Shown: positions 55,009 through 62,953 of the stretch, in pieces
How positions within the stretch are numbered: the stretch's first letter is position 1
Layout of the letters: the number at the start of each line of letters is the position of its first letter
Position numbers and translations under genes: made by a program
NCBI RefSeq assembly: GCF_013623905.1
Contig: NZ_JABKDD010000014.1
Span: 1 to 64,000 of the forward strand
Direction: 5' to 3'
Length of the DNA stretch: 64,000 bases
DNA from: Brevibacterium sediminis
GTDB taxonomy: Bacteria; Actinomycetota; Actinomycetes; Actinomycetales; Brevibacteriaceae
Notes under the pieces: model-generated
What the model saw: the letters and a program-made list of their open reading frames with translations, nothing else
Told to the model about the DNA's origin: nothing
Databases searched by the model: none

Positions 55009-55398
55009 TCAGGACTTGCCCAGCTCGCTCTTGATCCGCGTCGTCGAGATCTCGGGAGTGCGCGGCAGATAGACGACTTCGCATTTCTCCTTGAGGAAGT
55101 CGAACTCTCCTTCCCAATCGTCACCCATGACAAAGGTGTCGATGTGGTATTTCTCCACGTCGGTCGACTTCTGCTCCCAATTGTCTTCAGGAATGACGAG
55201 ATCGACATAGCGGATCGCTTCGAGCATGTGCTTGCGCTCTTCATAAGAGAAGTACGACTTCTTGCCCTTACCCGCATTGAACTCATCGCTCGACAGCGCA
55301 ACGACCAGGTAATCGCCCTGTTCCTTGCATCGTTGAAGCAGCCGAATATGCCCATAATGGAGCAGGTCGAAAGTTCCGTACGTGATGACTCGTTTCAT
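55009..55398 (-). CDS. tagD: Glycerol-3-phosphate cytidylyltransferase-like (TagD family)
   Basis: The 129-residue protein is the normal length for TagD and has the nucleotidyltransferase motifs TYGTFDLLHYGHIRLL (HxGH near residue 14), EERKHMLEAIRYVD and the late RTPEISTTRIK. It makes CDP-glycerol from CTP and sn-glycerol-3-phosphate, the donor for poly(glycerol phosphate) enzymes such as those in this locus. It heads a three-gene unit with the CDP-alcohol transferase (44-base gap) and GT2. Another polyol phosphate is possible but the motifs fit TagD best. Confidence 0.88.
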   Translation of the reverse strand: MKRVITYGTFDLLHYGHIRLLQRCKEQGDYLVVALSSDEFNAGKGKKSYFSYEERKHMLEAIRYVDLVIPEDNWEQKSTDVEKYHIDTFVMGDDWEGEFDFLKEKCEVVYLPRTPEISTTRIKSELGKS

Positions 55399-55431
55399 TG
55401 CTGATTCCGTCCAGAGGTCAAAGCTCACCTC

Positions 55432-55505
55432 GTGAGCCGCAGAATTAGTTCCGCGTTAGTTTATCATTCTGTTACTTAAAGTTAAGAAAATGTCACACGG
55501 CTCAC
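55432..55505. other. AT-rich spacer flanked by an inverted repeat
   Basis: An eight-base arm GTGAGCCG (55432-55439) is repeated in inverse at 55498-55505, enclosing an AT-rich stretch unlike the surrounding GC-rich DNA and containing the palindrome CTTAAAGTTAAG. It lies upstream of the tagD-like gene and probably contains its promoter. The hairpin may be coincidental. Confidence 0.35.
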
Positions 55506-56770
55506 TTGGCGTGCTTCAAGTGGTGTTCTTCCGAACGGTTTCTGATCACTTGTTCGCTTGATTTGATGAAGCGCGAAGTCTGCCGGCCGATTGCAGTATC
55601 CCCAAGATAGAACTGAGCCAATTCAGCGACCGATCCGGTTCGTGCATCGGCTTCCTCAATGAGGTCGACAACTCCTTGTCGGCTCCTTGGGTCGACTGCC
55701 GGGCATTGGTCTAGAAGCCCGCCTTCTAGCACCTCCGCAGCTGGTTCATGGGGTTTGACCATCACAAGGGGTTTCCCGGAGGCGAGCCAATCGAAGGCCA
55801 CCGAGGTCATTTCGACGACGGCAAGATCGGCTTCGTCCAACTGCCATGACACGTCCGGGCTCTTGTCGACGAATCCACGGGGATCCGATTCGACGATCTC
55901 CGCTACGTCTTCTACAGCCTTCTCGAACTCATGACGCATCACTCCGGTACGTGGATGCGGTCGGAAGATCACTCGGTAACCTGCTTCGAGAAGAGATGTG
56001 ACGATCTCCTCTCCGTTATAGGCGATGGTTCCATACGCCATCGACGGAGAGTCGCCTTCCCACGTCGGTGCATAGAACACCGCCCGACCATTGGGGTTCG
56101 TCTTCTTGAACTCTTCCCATTCGGACGGGACGGATCGGGGGCGGTCCAGTTGGGGGCGCCCAACATCGAACATGCGGTCCTCCGGCATTCCGTACAGTGC
56201 CTGCTCAATCCGGTCTCTCGCCGCCTGCCCGGCAGTGAACACGTAGTCATATCCCTTGAGCTGATTGGAGATCATCGAGATCTTCTCGCTCTCGCCATGG
56301 CTGAGATGGACGTGCGCTGGTTCCGGATATCGAAGTGCTTGAAAGTTGCTGGTCCCCTGGTTGACGTAGAACACCGCCCGCAGGCTCGGCGAGTGCATGA
56401 ACTTGTCCAACCCGCTGGTCAGACGTGAGAACCGAACAGGAAAATCGGTAACTCCTTTGAGGTACTTTGCGACCATGGCATTCCGGACGATGATGCCGAT
56501 GGGCCGATCTCCGTGGCCAAGCTCGATGAGCCGTGCCTCCAGCTGTTCGAAGGGCCACAGCCACTGTTCCAGCTGATAGACCGAGCTGAGATCCCCTGCA
56601 AAGTAAGCAGCTGCCACGAACTCGTCGTCGTCGTGAGGATGGAATTCATCAGACAGCCGAGACTCGCGAACACGCTCACGGAGTCTGAGCGCAGCGAGTT
56701 TTGCCACCGATTGTGCAAAGTTGGCACCACGGACTGCGGTGTGCGGCAGATCTGCCGGTAGGAAGGTCAT
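55502..56770 (-). CDS. CDP-glycerol phosphotransferase family protein (TagB-like paralogue)
   Basis: The 422-residue protein parallels the one at 44.8 kb: SSVYQLEQWLWPFEQL, HVHLSHGESEKISMISNQ, VFYAPTWEGDSP and VVEMTSVAFDWLASG occupy equivalent positions. It therefore probably transfers polyol phosphate to a lipid-linked acceptor. The TDYSS motif of polymerases is replaced by VVEMTSVAFDW. It precedes the tagD gene on the same strand across an AT-rich gap of about 100 bases. Start ATG 56770 has no strong Shine-Dalgarno; GTG 56776 is possible. Confidence 0.75.
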   Translation of the reverse strand: MTFLPADLPHTAVRGANFAQSVAKLAALRLRERVRESRLSDEFHPHDDDEFVAAAYFAGDLSSVYQLEQWLWPFEQLEARLIELGHGDRPIGIIVRNAMVAKYLKGVTDFPVRFSRLTSGLDKFMHSPSLRAVFYVNQGTSNFQALRYPEPAHVHLSHGESEKISMISNQLKGYDYVFTAGQAARDRIEQALYGMPEDRMFDVGRPQLDRPRSVPSEWEEFKKTNPNGRAVFYAPTWEGDSPSMAYGTIAYNGEEIVTSLLEAGYRVIFRPHPRTGVMRHEFEKAVEDVAEIVESDPRGFVDKSPDVSWQLDEADLAVVEMTSVAFDWLASGKPLVMVKPHEPAAEVLEGGLLDQCPAVDPRSRQGVVDLIEEADARTGSVAELAQFYLGDTAIGRQTSRFIKSSEQVIRNRSEEHHLKHAK

Positions 56771-56840
56771 GCCCACTATTGTGCATGCCTATCTGTGTTC
56801 GACCTGAACTCGACCTCCGTTCCTAGTTAATCGAGGTCAG

Positions 56841-57209
56841 CTACGCCCCGAAGTCGTCATCCGGAGCCAGCGGCTCAACCTCGTCGAGATCGGGTTCGGT
56901 GCTGAAGGATGCCCGAGGCGGATCCGGCAACATGTCGATGAGTTCATTGACGGCCTGCGCAATGATGTCGTGCTGATAGCCGGAGAGCCCGAAGACTCCG
57001 TGGAGATAGGCATCGATTTCCAGCTCGCTCAGCTCACTGCCCAAACTGGCGCTGTGCAGCCAGACTCCTTCGAGGGACAGCTTCCAGTAGTCGATCACCT
57101 CGGCCAGCTTTGCCCCTCTTAGTTGAATGGCTCTGTCCATACTCTCGTATTCGTAGCCCTCGAAAGATCGGATGGGTGCCGTTGGCGGCCAATGGGCCCC
57201 AGGATTCAT
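56841..57209 (-). CDS. Hypothetical protein
   Basis: The product (122 residues from ATG 57209, or 99 from ATG 57140) has a helical core (LRGAKLAEVIDYWKLSLEGV, then LSELEIDAYLHGVFGL) and an acidic C-terminal tail (DLDEVEPLAPDDDFGA). No membrane segment or signal peptide is present. I do not recognise the family. It lies between the glycopolymer locus and the DUF2267 gene without overlap with either. Confidence 0.55.
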   Translation of the reverse strand: MNPGAHWPPTAPIRSFEGYEYESMDRAIQLRGAKLAEVIDYWKLSLEGVWLHSASLGSELSELEIDAYLHGVFGLSGYQHDIIAQAVNELIDMLPDPPRASFSTEPDLDEVEPLAPDDDFGA

Positions 57210-57268
57210 TCATCTCGACGGTGTTCGCGCCGCCGGTTTCAGGGGCGGCCATGTCGCCAGAGACAGAT

Positions 57269-57315
57269 CGCCCCTCACTCCTGCGAAGACCGAGCCTTCA
57301 CCAGAATGAGGGGCG
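57269..57315. terminator. Long-loop inverted repeat between two minus-strand genes
   Basis: CGCCCCTCA at 57269-57277 pairs with TGAGGGGCG at 57307-57315 across a 29-base loop just downstream of the DUF2267 gene. It may act as its terminator, though the long loop and absence of a U-run make that uncertain. Confidence 0.35.
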
Positions 57316-57324
57316 AAGCAAAGA

Positions 57325-57708
57325 TCAACCTTCGAACAGCGGTGCGAAGCCTGCGGGCAGCTGTGAGCGGAGATCGTCGACCTCGCCCTCGGAGGCTGCG
57401 GCGTCAAGCGTCGAGATCACCGCACGCGCGTAGGCACGGGCGGTATCAGGATCGATCCCCTCGCCCAGCTGAACAGCCAGACGACGGAGGAAATCATCGA
57501 CGTCGTCGGTCAGCGGCGCTTCCGAGCCGTGCCGTTGGAGCGGCTCCTGCAGTTCGGCAGGAAGCTGGGCGGCCAGATCCGCCGCCTCTCCGCCATTGAG
57601 CTGTTTGCCGAGGTTATCCAATACCGTCCTGGTCACGACGGCGGCGCTTTCAGGATCGCCGGGTCCGCCGATTTCGGTGACATTCTTGAGGAACTCATCA
57701 CCGCGCAT
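57325..57708 (-). CDS. DUF2267 domain protein
   Basis: The 127-residue product has two helical repeats, FLKNVTEIGG...AAVVTRTVLDNLGKQLNGGEA and FLRRLAVQLG...ARAYARAVISTLDAAASEGEV, each ending with a LRSQLPAGFAPLF-like segment. This is the DUF2267 pattern of small actinobacterial proteins often near stress genes. Its function is unknown. GGAGG lies 11 bases before ATG 57708, which is preferred over TTG 57714. Confidence 0.8.
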   Translation of the reverse strand: MRGDEFLKNVTEIGGPGDPESAAVVTRTVLDNLGKQLNGGEAADLAAQLPAELQEPLQRHGSEAPLTDDVDDFLRRLAVQLGEGIDPDTARAYARAVISTLDAAASEGEVDDLRSQLPAGFAPLFEG

Positions 57709-57731
57709 GTTCAAACACCATCCTCCCGCGT

Positions 57732-58805
57732 CTATGCGTCATCGCCGAAGACATGGCGACGCTGCTCGGCGTGGAACTCAGCCTCGGCGAGTTCGGGGCG
57801 GTCCTGCGCTGTCATCATTCTGTGCCAATGCGGATAGAAGGCAGGCAGCTGAGACGCCACAGTGATCCGATCCCGGGCGTCTGCCGGAAGCGTCAGCTCA
57901 GCGGCGTCGAGGTCCTCAGTGAGATGGTCGAACTTCCGGGCCGCGATCACCGTGCCGTCCACGCCCGGCCGATCAAGGATCCAGGAGATCACGACCTGCG
58001 GGATCGACCAGCCCAACTCGTTCGCAATCTGAGCGAAGAGTTCGATGAGATCATAGGCCCTCTTCTCATCAGTGACGTGGGGTTCCGGCCAACCGGTCCC
58101 CTGTCGGGTGTCCGAGGGCGTCTGCCGGCCGCGTCTGACCTTCCCGTTGAGGAGACCCTCCCCCAGCGGGCTCCAGCCGAACGTCGCCACGCCCAGGTCA
58201 CGAGCGGCCGGGATCATCTCGTATTCGATCTCGCGTGCCTCGGGCGTGTAGTACACCTGCTGTGAGATCGGGCCCTCGAGGCCCGCCAGCCGCGCTTCGT
58301 AGACGGTCTTCGTCAGCTGCCAGGCACTGAAGTTCGAGACTCCCCAATACCGGACCTTCCCGGCCCTGATCATCTCGTTGACGGTGGCGATGGTCTCTGT
58401 GATCGGCGTCTGTCCGTCCCATTGGTGGATGTAGAGCAGATCGAGATGATCGGTGCGCAGTCGTTCGAGACTGTCCTCGACTGCTCGCGTCAGATGCTGT
58501 CTGCTTGCCCCGGAGTCGTTCGGGCCCTCTCCGGTGGGCATCCGCGCCTTGGAGGTGAGGATGACTTCATCGCGTTTGTCGCCCATGATCTCGCCGAGGA
58601 CTCTTTCCGCGTCCCCGGCCGAGTAGAGGTTGGCTGTATCGATGAAGTTCACTCCACGGTCCAGAGCCTCGCGGAACTGGCGTCGGGCGTCATCTCCGCA
58701 GACCCCTGCGATCCTCTCGAATCCGCCACCGGATCCGAACGGAATGGTCCCCAGGGCCAGCCGTGAGACGCGCAGGCCCGAGTTCCCGAGTTGGGTGTAG
58801 TCCAT
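57732..58805 (-). CDS. Aldo/keto reductase
   Basis: This 357-residue TIM-barrel protein starts MDYTQLGNSGLRVSRLALG and has the AKR catalytic Asp/Tyr region (FIDTANLYSAGDAERVLGEI), the Lys in EVILTSKARMP, and DHLDLLYIHQWD with the active-site His. It should reduce aldehydes or ketones with NADPH; the natural substrate is unknown. GAGGAGG before ATG 58805 sets the start; an open frame extending 121 codons upstream looks non-coding. It lies 23 bases before the DUF2267 gene. Confidence 0.88.
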   Translation of the reverse strand: MDYTQLGNSGLRVSRLALGTIPFGSGGGFERIAGVCGDDARRQFREALDRGVNFIDTANLYSAGDAERVLGEIMGDKRDEVILTSKARMPTGEGPNDSGASRQHLTRAVEDSLERLRTDHLDLLYIHQWDGQTPITETIATVNEMIRAGKVRYWGVSNFSAWQLTKTVYEARLAGLEGPISQQVYYTPEAREIEYEMIPAARDLGVATFGWSPLGEGLLNGKVRRGRQTPSDTRQGTGWPEPHVTDEKRAYDLIELFAQIANELGWSIPQVVISWILDRPGVDGTVIAARKFDHLTEDLDAAELTLPADARDRITVASQLPAFYPHWHRMMTAQDRPELAEAEFHAEQRRHVFGDDA

Positions 58806-59222
58806 GAGCAGCTCCTCCTCGCCATATCGTCGGGTGAGCACGTGTGCGGACTGGGTCCTCACGATTCCAGAAGGTTGAGGGGCTTCGCTACCCCTCCCCT
58901 CATTGCAGGGACCGGGATACAATTCGGGCTTGTCACTCTTGTCGCCGCCACCCAGGTCACCGGTGCCGCTCGAGGGGATGATGCTGAATGATTCGTCGCT
59001 GCGATCGGTGCCGATATCGGTCGAGTGGTCCAAGGCGTAGGTGGACAGTGTCGTCGCACGACCACTGATGTCCCCTGTGAAGCGCTTGTCCATCCTCGCG
59101 GGACCGACCGACTTCCCGGTCATCGGCGCCCCAGTTGATGACAGGTCGACGGGGGTGAATGATTCCACGGCCTGCCACGGCCTCGAGTATCGTCAAAGAG
59201 CTGTTGGACGAAGAGGAGCACC
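58806..59222. other. Long intergenic region between AKR and CorA genes
   Basis: About 417 bases separate these divergent genes. One minus-strand frame stays open through it, in phase with the reductase, but its composition is not protein-like and the reductase start is well marked. A hairpin GAGGGG-CTTCGCTA-CCCCTC lies near 58878-58897. I see no tRNA, riboswitch or mobile element; it probably holds both promoters and a long leader. Confidence 0.35.
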
Positions 59223-60350
59223 ATGGGCAGATCACGCAGGCACAAGGCCGAGCGACCGTCACTGCGTAAGCGATCGGCGGTGGCGAATACGACGGCCCCC
59301 GAGGAACCGATGCTCTTGAGTCGCCGGATCATCGACAGCGAGCCACAAGAGATGAGCGTGGCCCGGTCTTTCGCCGAGGCGCTGTCCGCACATGACATGG
59401 ACAGCTCCGGCTCGTCCGTCCCCGGTTCGATCACACAGGTCGTTATTCCCAGGTCCGCTCCCGGGTTGCTCGAGGAGATCGCCTCAACGTGGCAGCTGCA
59501 CCCGGTCCTGGTCGATGACCTCTTCCACGCGAACCAGCGAGCCAAGGTCGAACGCTACGACGATGTGCTCTTCGTCGTCCTCAAATCGGCGGTCTACATC
59601 GATGCCAAGGAAGAGGTCGAGTTCAACGAGTTCCACCTTCTTATGAAAGACGCCGCGCTCGTCATCATCTGCCAAGGTGACCGCTTCATCGACGGTACGC
59701 CGATCCCAGCGGACACCAGCGGGGTCCAGGCGTACTTCACGAATGAGAAGCGCAGCTGGACGAAAGATCGCGAACTGCTCGCGCTCGGTCCCGAAGCACT
59801 CATCTACCGTCTGCTCGATACTGCGGTCGATACGTACTTCCCCGTCCTCGACGGTCTGCAGGTCGACAAGGACGGGATCGAGAGGCAGGTCTTCAGCGGG
59901 GACACAGCTGCTGCCGAGCGCATCTATCTCCTCAGCCAGGAGGTGATCGATGTCCTTCACAACTCCACCCACCTCAATCGACTGACGCAGGCGTTGGGCA
60001 ACGGGGCGGCTAAGTACGCGATTCCCGACGACCTTCGCGCCTACCTCGATGATGTCACCGACCACCTCACGCGAGTCCTCGCCGAGGCGGGCGAGCTGAG
60101 AGAGGCCCTGTCGCAGATCCTCAACGTCAATTCCACCCTTGTCGCGCAGCGGCAGAACGAGGACATGAAGAAGATCTCCGGCTGGGCAGCGATCCTCTTC
60201 GCCCCCACCCTCGTCGGAGCGATCTACGGCATGAACTTCGAGGATATGCCCGAACTCCACTGGGCCTTCGGCTATCCGATGGCACTGGGGCTCATGCTCG
60301 GTCTGGGGGTTGTTCTCTACGTCGTCTTCCGCGTCAAGAAGTGGATGTGA
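59223..60350 (+). CDS. corA: CorA-type magnesium/cobalt transporter
   Basis: The 375-residue protein has a large cytoplasmic N-terminal domain and two C-terminal membrane helices, the first ending in the diagnostic YGMNFEDMPEL (GMN motif near residue 340). CorA pentamers take up Mg2+ and sometimes Co2+ or Ni2+. The first 40 residues are a basic, Arg-rich extension. GAGGAG lies upstream of ATG 59223. The helix before the pore includes the basic RQNEDMKKISGWAAI stretch typical of the stalk. Confidence 0.9.
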   Translation: MGRSRRHKAERPSLRKRSAVANTTAPEEPMLLSRRIIDSEPQEMSVARSFAEALSAHDMDSSGSSVPGSITQVVIPRSAPGLLEEIASTWQLHPVLVDDLFHANQRAKVERYDDVLFVVLKSAVYIDAKEEVEFNEFHLLMKDAALVIICQGDRFIDGTPIPADTSGVQAYFTNEKRSWTKDRELLALGPEALIYRLLDTAVDTYFPVLDGLQVDKDGIERQVFSGDTAAAERIYLLSQEVIDVLHNSTHLNRLTQALGNGAAKYAIPDDLRAYLDDVTDHLTRVLAEAGELREALSQILNVNSTLVAQRQNEDMKKISGWAAILFAPTLVGAIYGMNFEDMPELHWAFGYPMALGLMLGLGVVLYVVFRVKKWM

Positions 60351-60476
60351 CGAGGTGACCTGACGGGGCGGCCGCCTCGGCGCAGGTCTTCGTTTTCCCA
60401 CCCGTTCGTCCATTCTGCCGGTGACGTTCACGACGGCTTCGCCACAAGCTCACCTGCGCTTCGTAGCGTCGCGGAC

Positions 60477-61352
60477 GTGAATACACAGAGAGAGACATCC
60501 ACACGCACCCGTCCGTACACGATTCTCGCCACTGCAGTTCTCGCGGCCTCAGCCACTTTCGGCGCCGGCCTCGCCCCCGCGGCAGCCGCCGGGCTCGGCT
60601 CCGCCGGTGAAGCACCAGGACTCGGCTCCCCCAGCGGCTTCACCGCCCCGGACAAGGTCGCCGACATCGAATTCCCGACCACGATCTCCCACCGAGGCGG
60701 CGCCGACGTCTATCCGGAAGAATCCATGGAAGGATTCACCGCCTCGGCGAAGGACGGATTCCTCCCCGAGATGGACATCCAGTTCCTCGAAGACGGCACC
60801 CCTGTCCTCATCCACGACGACACCGCCGACCGCACCCTCAACGGCGCGACCGGACCCATCCGGGACCTCAGCAGGGAGGAATGGGACGCGGCCACGATCA
60901 AGCACCCGACCGGCGGAGAAGAAGCCGCCACCGTCACCCTCGACGAACTCCTTGACGAGATGGGCGGCGAGGTCGTCATGGTGCCCGAGATCAAACCCGG
61001 GGCCACCCCCGAGGAGGTCGACCGGGTTCTCGACGAATTCGACGAACGCGGGTTGAAGGATTCCCTCGTCGTCCAGTCTTTCGACTTCGAAGCGGCGAAG
61101 ACGATCGCCGACCGCGGATACACCTCGCTCTACCTCATGGGCTCGACCATGCCGAAGGAATCACCGGCAGAGATCAAGGACGCCGGCATCGAATGGGTGG
61201 GACCGAGCAAGAACCTGCCGACGAACAAGATGCGGGAACTCGACAAGGCCGGCTTCCACGTCGCCCCGTACACACTGGCGACCGCGAAGGACGGTCACCG
61301 TCTGCCCGGGTTCATCGACGGCTATTTCACCGACGACGCTTGGACCGACTGA
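60477..61352 (+). CDS. Secreted glycerophosphodiester phosphodiesterase
   Basis: The 291-residue product has a Sec signal peptide (RPYTILATAVLAASATFGAG, cleaved near AAAA at about 38). The GDPD TIM-barrel carries TISHRGG (His and catalytic residues), DIQFLEDGTPVLIHDD and VPEIKP. It hydrolyses glycerophosphodiesters outside the cell, releasing glycerol-3-phosphate, possibly from phospholipid remains or poly(glycerol phosphate) teichoic acid. The GTG start has no strong Shine-Dalgarno. It stands alone between CorA and the RibD-C gene. Confidence 0.87.
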   Translation: MNTQRETSTRTRPYTILATAVLAASATFGAGLAPAAAAGLGSAGEAPGLGSPSGFTAPDKVADIEFPTTISHRGGADVYPEESMEGFTASAKDGFLPEMDIQFLEDGTPVLIHDDTADRTLNGATGPIRDLSREEWDAATIKHPTGGEEAATVTLDELLDEMGGEVVMVPEIKPGATPEEVDRVLDEFDERGLKDSLVVQSFDFEAAKTIADRGYTSLYLMGSTMPKESPAEIKDAGIEWVGPSKNLPTNKMRELDKAGFHVAPYTLATAKDGHRLPGFIDGYFTDDAWTD

Positions 61353-61443
61353 CTCACTCGCGTCGGTGAACAGTCAGCGGGGTCCGGGTGATGGTCGGAA
61401 AATCCTCGCCGCGAGTGCCTGCGAGGTTCAGTAGACTGCATGG

Positions 61444-62208
61444 ATGGAGCCACTCGAACGCGGTGCCCCGATCCCGGATCCGCTGACACCCTATCTCGAG
61501 GTCGACCGCACCCAGCCGCGGCACGAATGCTGGGTGACCGGTCATATGGTCGCCGGTCTTGACGGAACCGCTGCCATTCACGGACGCGTCGGTGCTCTGT
61601 CGACAGAACCCGATCAGGACCTGTTCCGACGGATGCGACAGATCGCCGATGTCGTCATGGTCGGCGCGCAGACAGTGCGCAGCGAAGGCTACGCTCCGAT
61701 GCGGCTGAGCGAGTCCGCCCGAGCGCAGCGTCAAACACGGGGACAGTCCGAGATGCCTCCGGTGGCTGTCGTCAGTCGCAGCCTCGACCTCGACTGGTCG
61801 TCACAGGTCTTCACCGCAGCGCCCGAGCACGCGCGCACCATCGTCATCACGTGCGCAAAGGCCGATCCGGTGCGGCTGGCGGCCGCCGAACAGGCGGCCA
61901 CGGTCATCATCGCCGGCGAGGAGCGGGTCGAACCAGCCGCCGCTCTGCAGGCCCTTGCCGGTCTCGGCTACCAAGTCGTCCTGTGCGAAGGCGGACCCAG
62001 GTGGCTCGGGGAGCTCGTCGCCGCAGACCGCCTCGACGAGCTGTGCCTGTCGATCTCACCGATGATGGGCGGCGATGCGCTGCCCGTCAGCGTCGCGCCG
62101 CCGGGAGCCGGCATCGCACAGTTCTCGCTGAAGTCGACGATGGTCGCCGATGACACTCTCTTCCTCCGATACGAAGCGAAGCCGGCGGCGGCGGAGGGAC
62201 GATCATGA
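61444..62208 (+). CDS. RibD C-terminal domain (dihydrofolate-reductase-like) pyrimidine reductase
   Basis: The 254-residue protein has the RibD-C fold: VTGHMVAGLDGTAAI near residue 33, ADVVMVGAQTVRSEGYAPM with the family's nucleotide-binding motif, and VVLCEGGPRWLGELVAADRLDELCL near the end. Relatives reduce a 5-amino-uracil derivative in riboflavin synthesis or use NADPH on other substrates. It overlaps the next gene by ATGA, so they are coupled; a flavin-related function for the pair is likely, but riboflavin synthesis genes are not nearby. Confidence 0.85.
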   Translation: MEPLERGAPIPDPLTPYLEVDRTQPRHECWVTGHMVAGLDGTAAIHGRVGALSTEPDQDLFRRMRQIADVVMVGAQTVRSEGYAPMRLSESARAQRQTRGQSEMPPVAVVSRSLDLDWSSQVFTAAPEHARTIVITCAKADPVRLAAAEQAATVIIAGEERVEPAAALQALAGLGYQVVLCEGGPRWLGELVAADRLDELCLSISPMMGGDALPVSVAPPGAGIAQFSLKSTMVADDTLFLRYEAKPAAAEGRS

Positions 62209-62714
62209 GCACCTCCGGGCTCGACGACCTCATGGGTTCGGTCGATTCTCCGCTCATCGTCGTCACCACCTCGGCGGAGGGCGAACGTGCCGGATGCTTA
62301 GTCGGATTCCATTCCCAGGCGAGCATCGATCCGGAGCACTACTGCTTCTGGCTGTCGAAGGCCAACCACACCTACCGGGTGGCGCTGCGTTCCGAGCGCT
62401 TCGCGGTGCACTTCCTCACCGACGTCGACCGCGAGTCGGCACGGCACTTCGGATCACTTTCAGGAATGGAGACGGACAAGTTCGCCGGTCTTGACTTCAC
62501 CGTCACCGAGGATGGGGTGCCGCTGCTCGCGGACCTGCCCAACCGTCTCATCGTCGAACGCATCGCGATGCTCGACGACGGGAGCGATCATGTCTGCCTC
62601 ACTGCACGTGTGCTTGCGACTGAGACGACGGGCGGCTTCGCATCGCTGCGCCCTTCGCAACTGGGAGACCTCACCCCCGGACACAGCGCCGAGGAACGGG
62701 CGATCCGCCCGTAA
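62205..62714 (+). CDS. Flavin reductase family protein
   Basis: The 169-residue protein fits the FMN-binding split-barrel flavin reductase family: SPLIVVTTSAEGERAGCLVGFHSQASIDPE at the N terminus and VHFLTDVDRE, HFGSLSG and DGSDHVCLTARV later. It would supply reduced flavin to a partner enzyme. ATGA overlap with the RibD-C gene puts both in one unit. Confidence 0.87.
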   Translation: MSTSGLDDLMGSVDSPLIVVTTSAEGERAGCLVGFHSQASIDPEHYCFWLSKANHTYRVALRSERFAVHFLTDVDRESARHFGSLSGMETDKFAGLDFTVTEDGVPLLADLPNRLIVERIAMLDDGSDHVCLTARVLATETTGGFASLRPSQLGDLTPGHSAEERAIRP

Positions 62715-62822
62715 GCCGACCGCGTGCCGATCTGCTGTCAGCGATGACGGAGCAGATGGTCAGACACACCTCTGCTGTTGAGCCTATGACGACAACGGCA
62801 GAGTTCATTCGGAGTCGATGGC

Positions 62823-62924
62823 ATGCCCGAAGTGCGTAACCCGCATCGCAATGCCATCGACCGGGTGGTCGTGGCCTTCCTCGCGGCTCTGCTCCTCGGT
62901 ATGGGCGTGACGAAAGGTCTTTGA
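62823..62924 (+). CDS. Possible tiny membrane protein
   Basis: A 33-codon frame encodes a basic N terminus (PEVRNPHRNAIDR) followed by a hydrophobic helix VVVAFLAALLLGMGV and TKGL. The composition suits a single-span membrane peptide. No clear Shine-Dalgarno precedes the ATG and no homologue is known to me, so it could be chance. Confidence 0.35.
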   Translation: MPEVRNPHRNAIDRVVVAFLAALLLGMGVTKGL

Positions 62925-62953
62925 GGATCGGAGCAGAATCAGCGTCGACTGGT

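Noticed and set aside
27725..56770. A phage or genomic island carrying the glycopolymer genes
   Set aside because: No integrase, transposase, tRNA or flanking direct repeat is visible, and codon use is similar to the neighbours.
58806..59168. N-terminal extension of the aldo/keto reductase
   Set aside because: GAGGAGG directly before ATG 58805 and the family's normal N terminus there; the upstream frame lacks protein-like composition.
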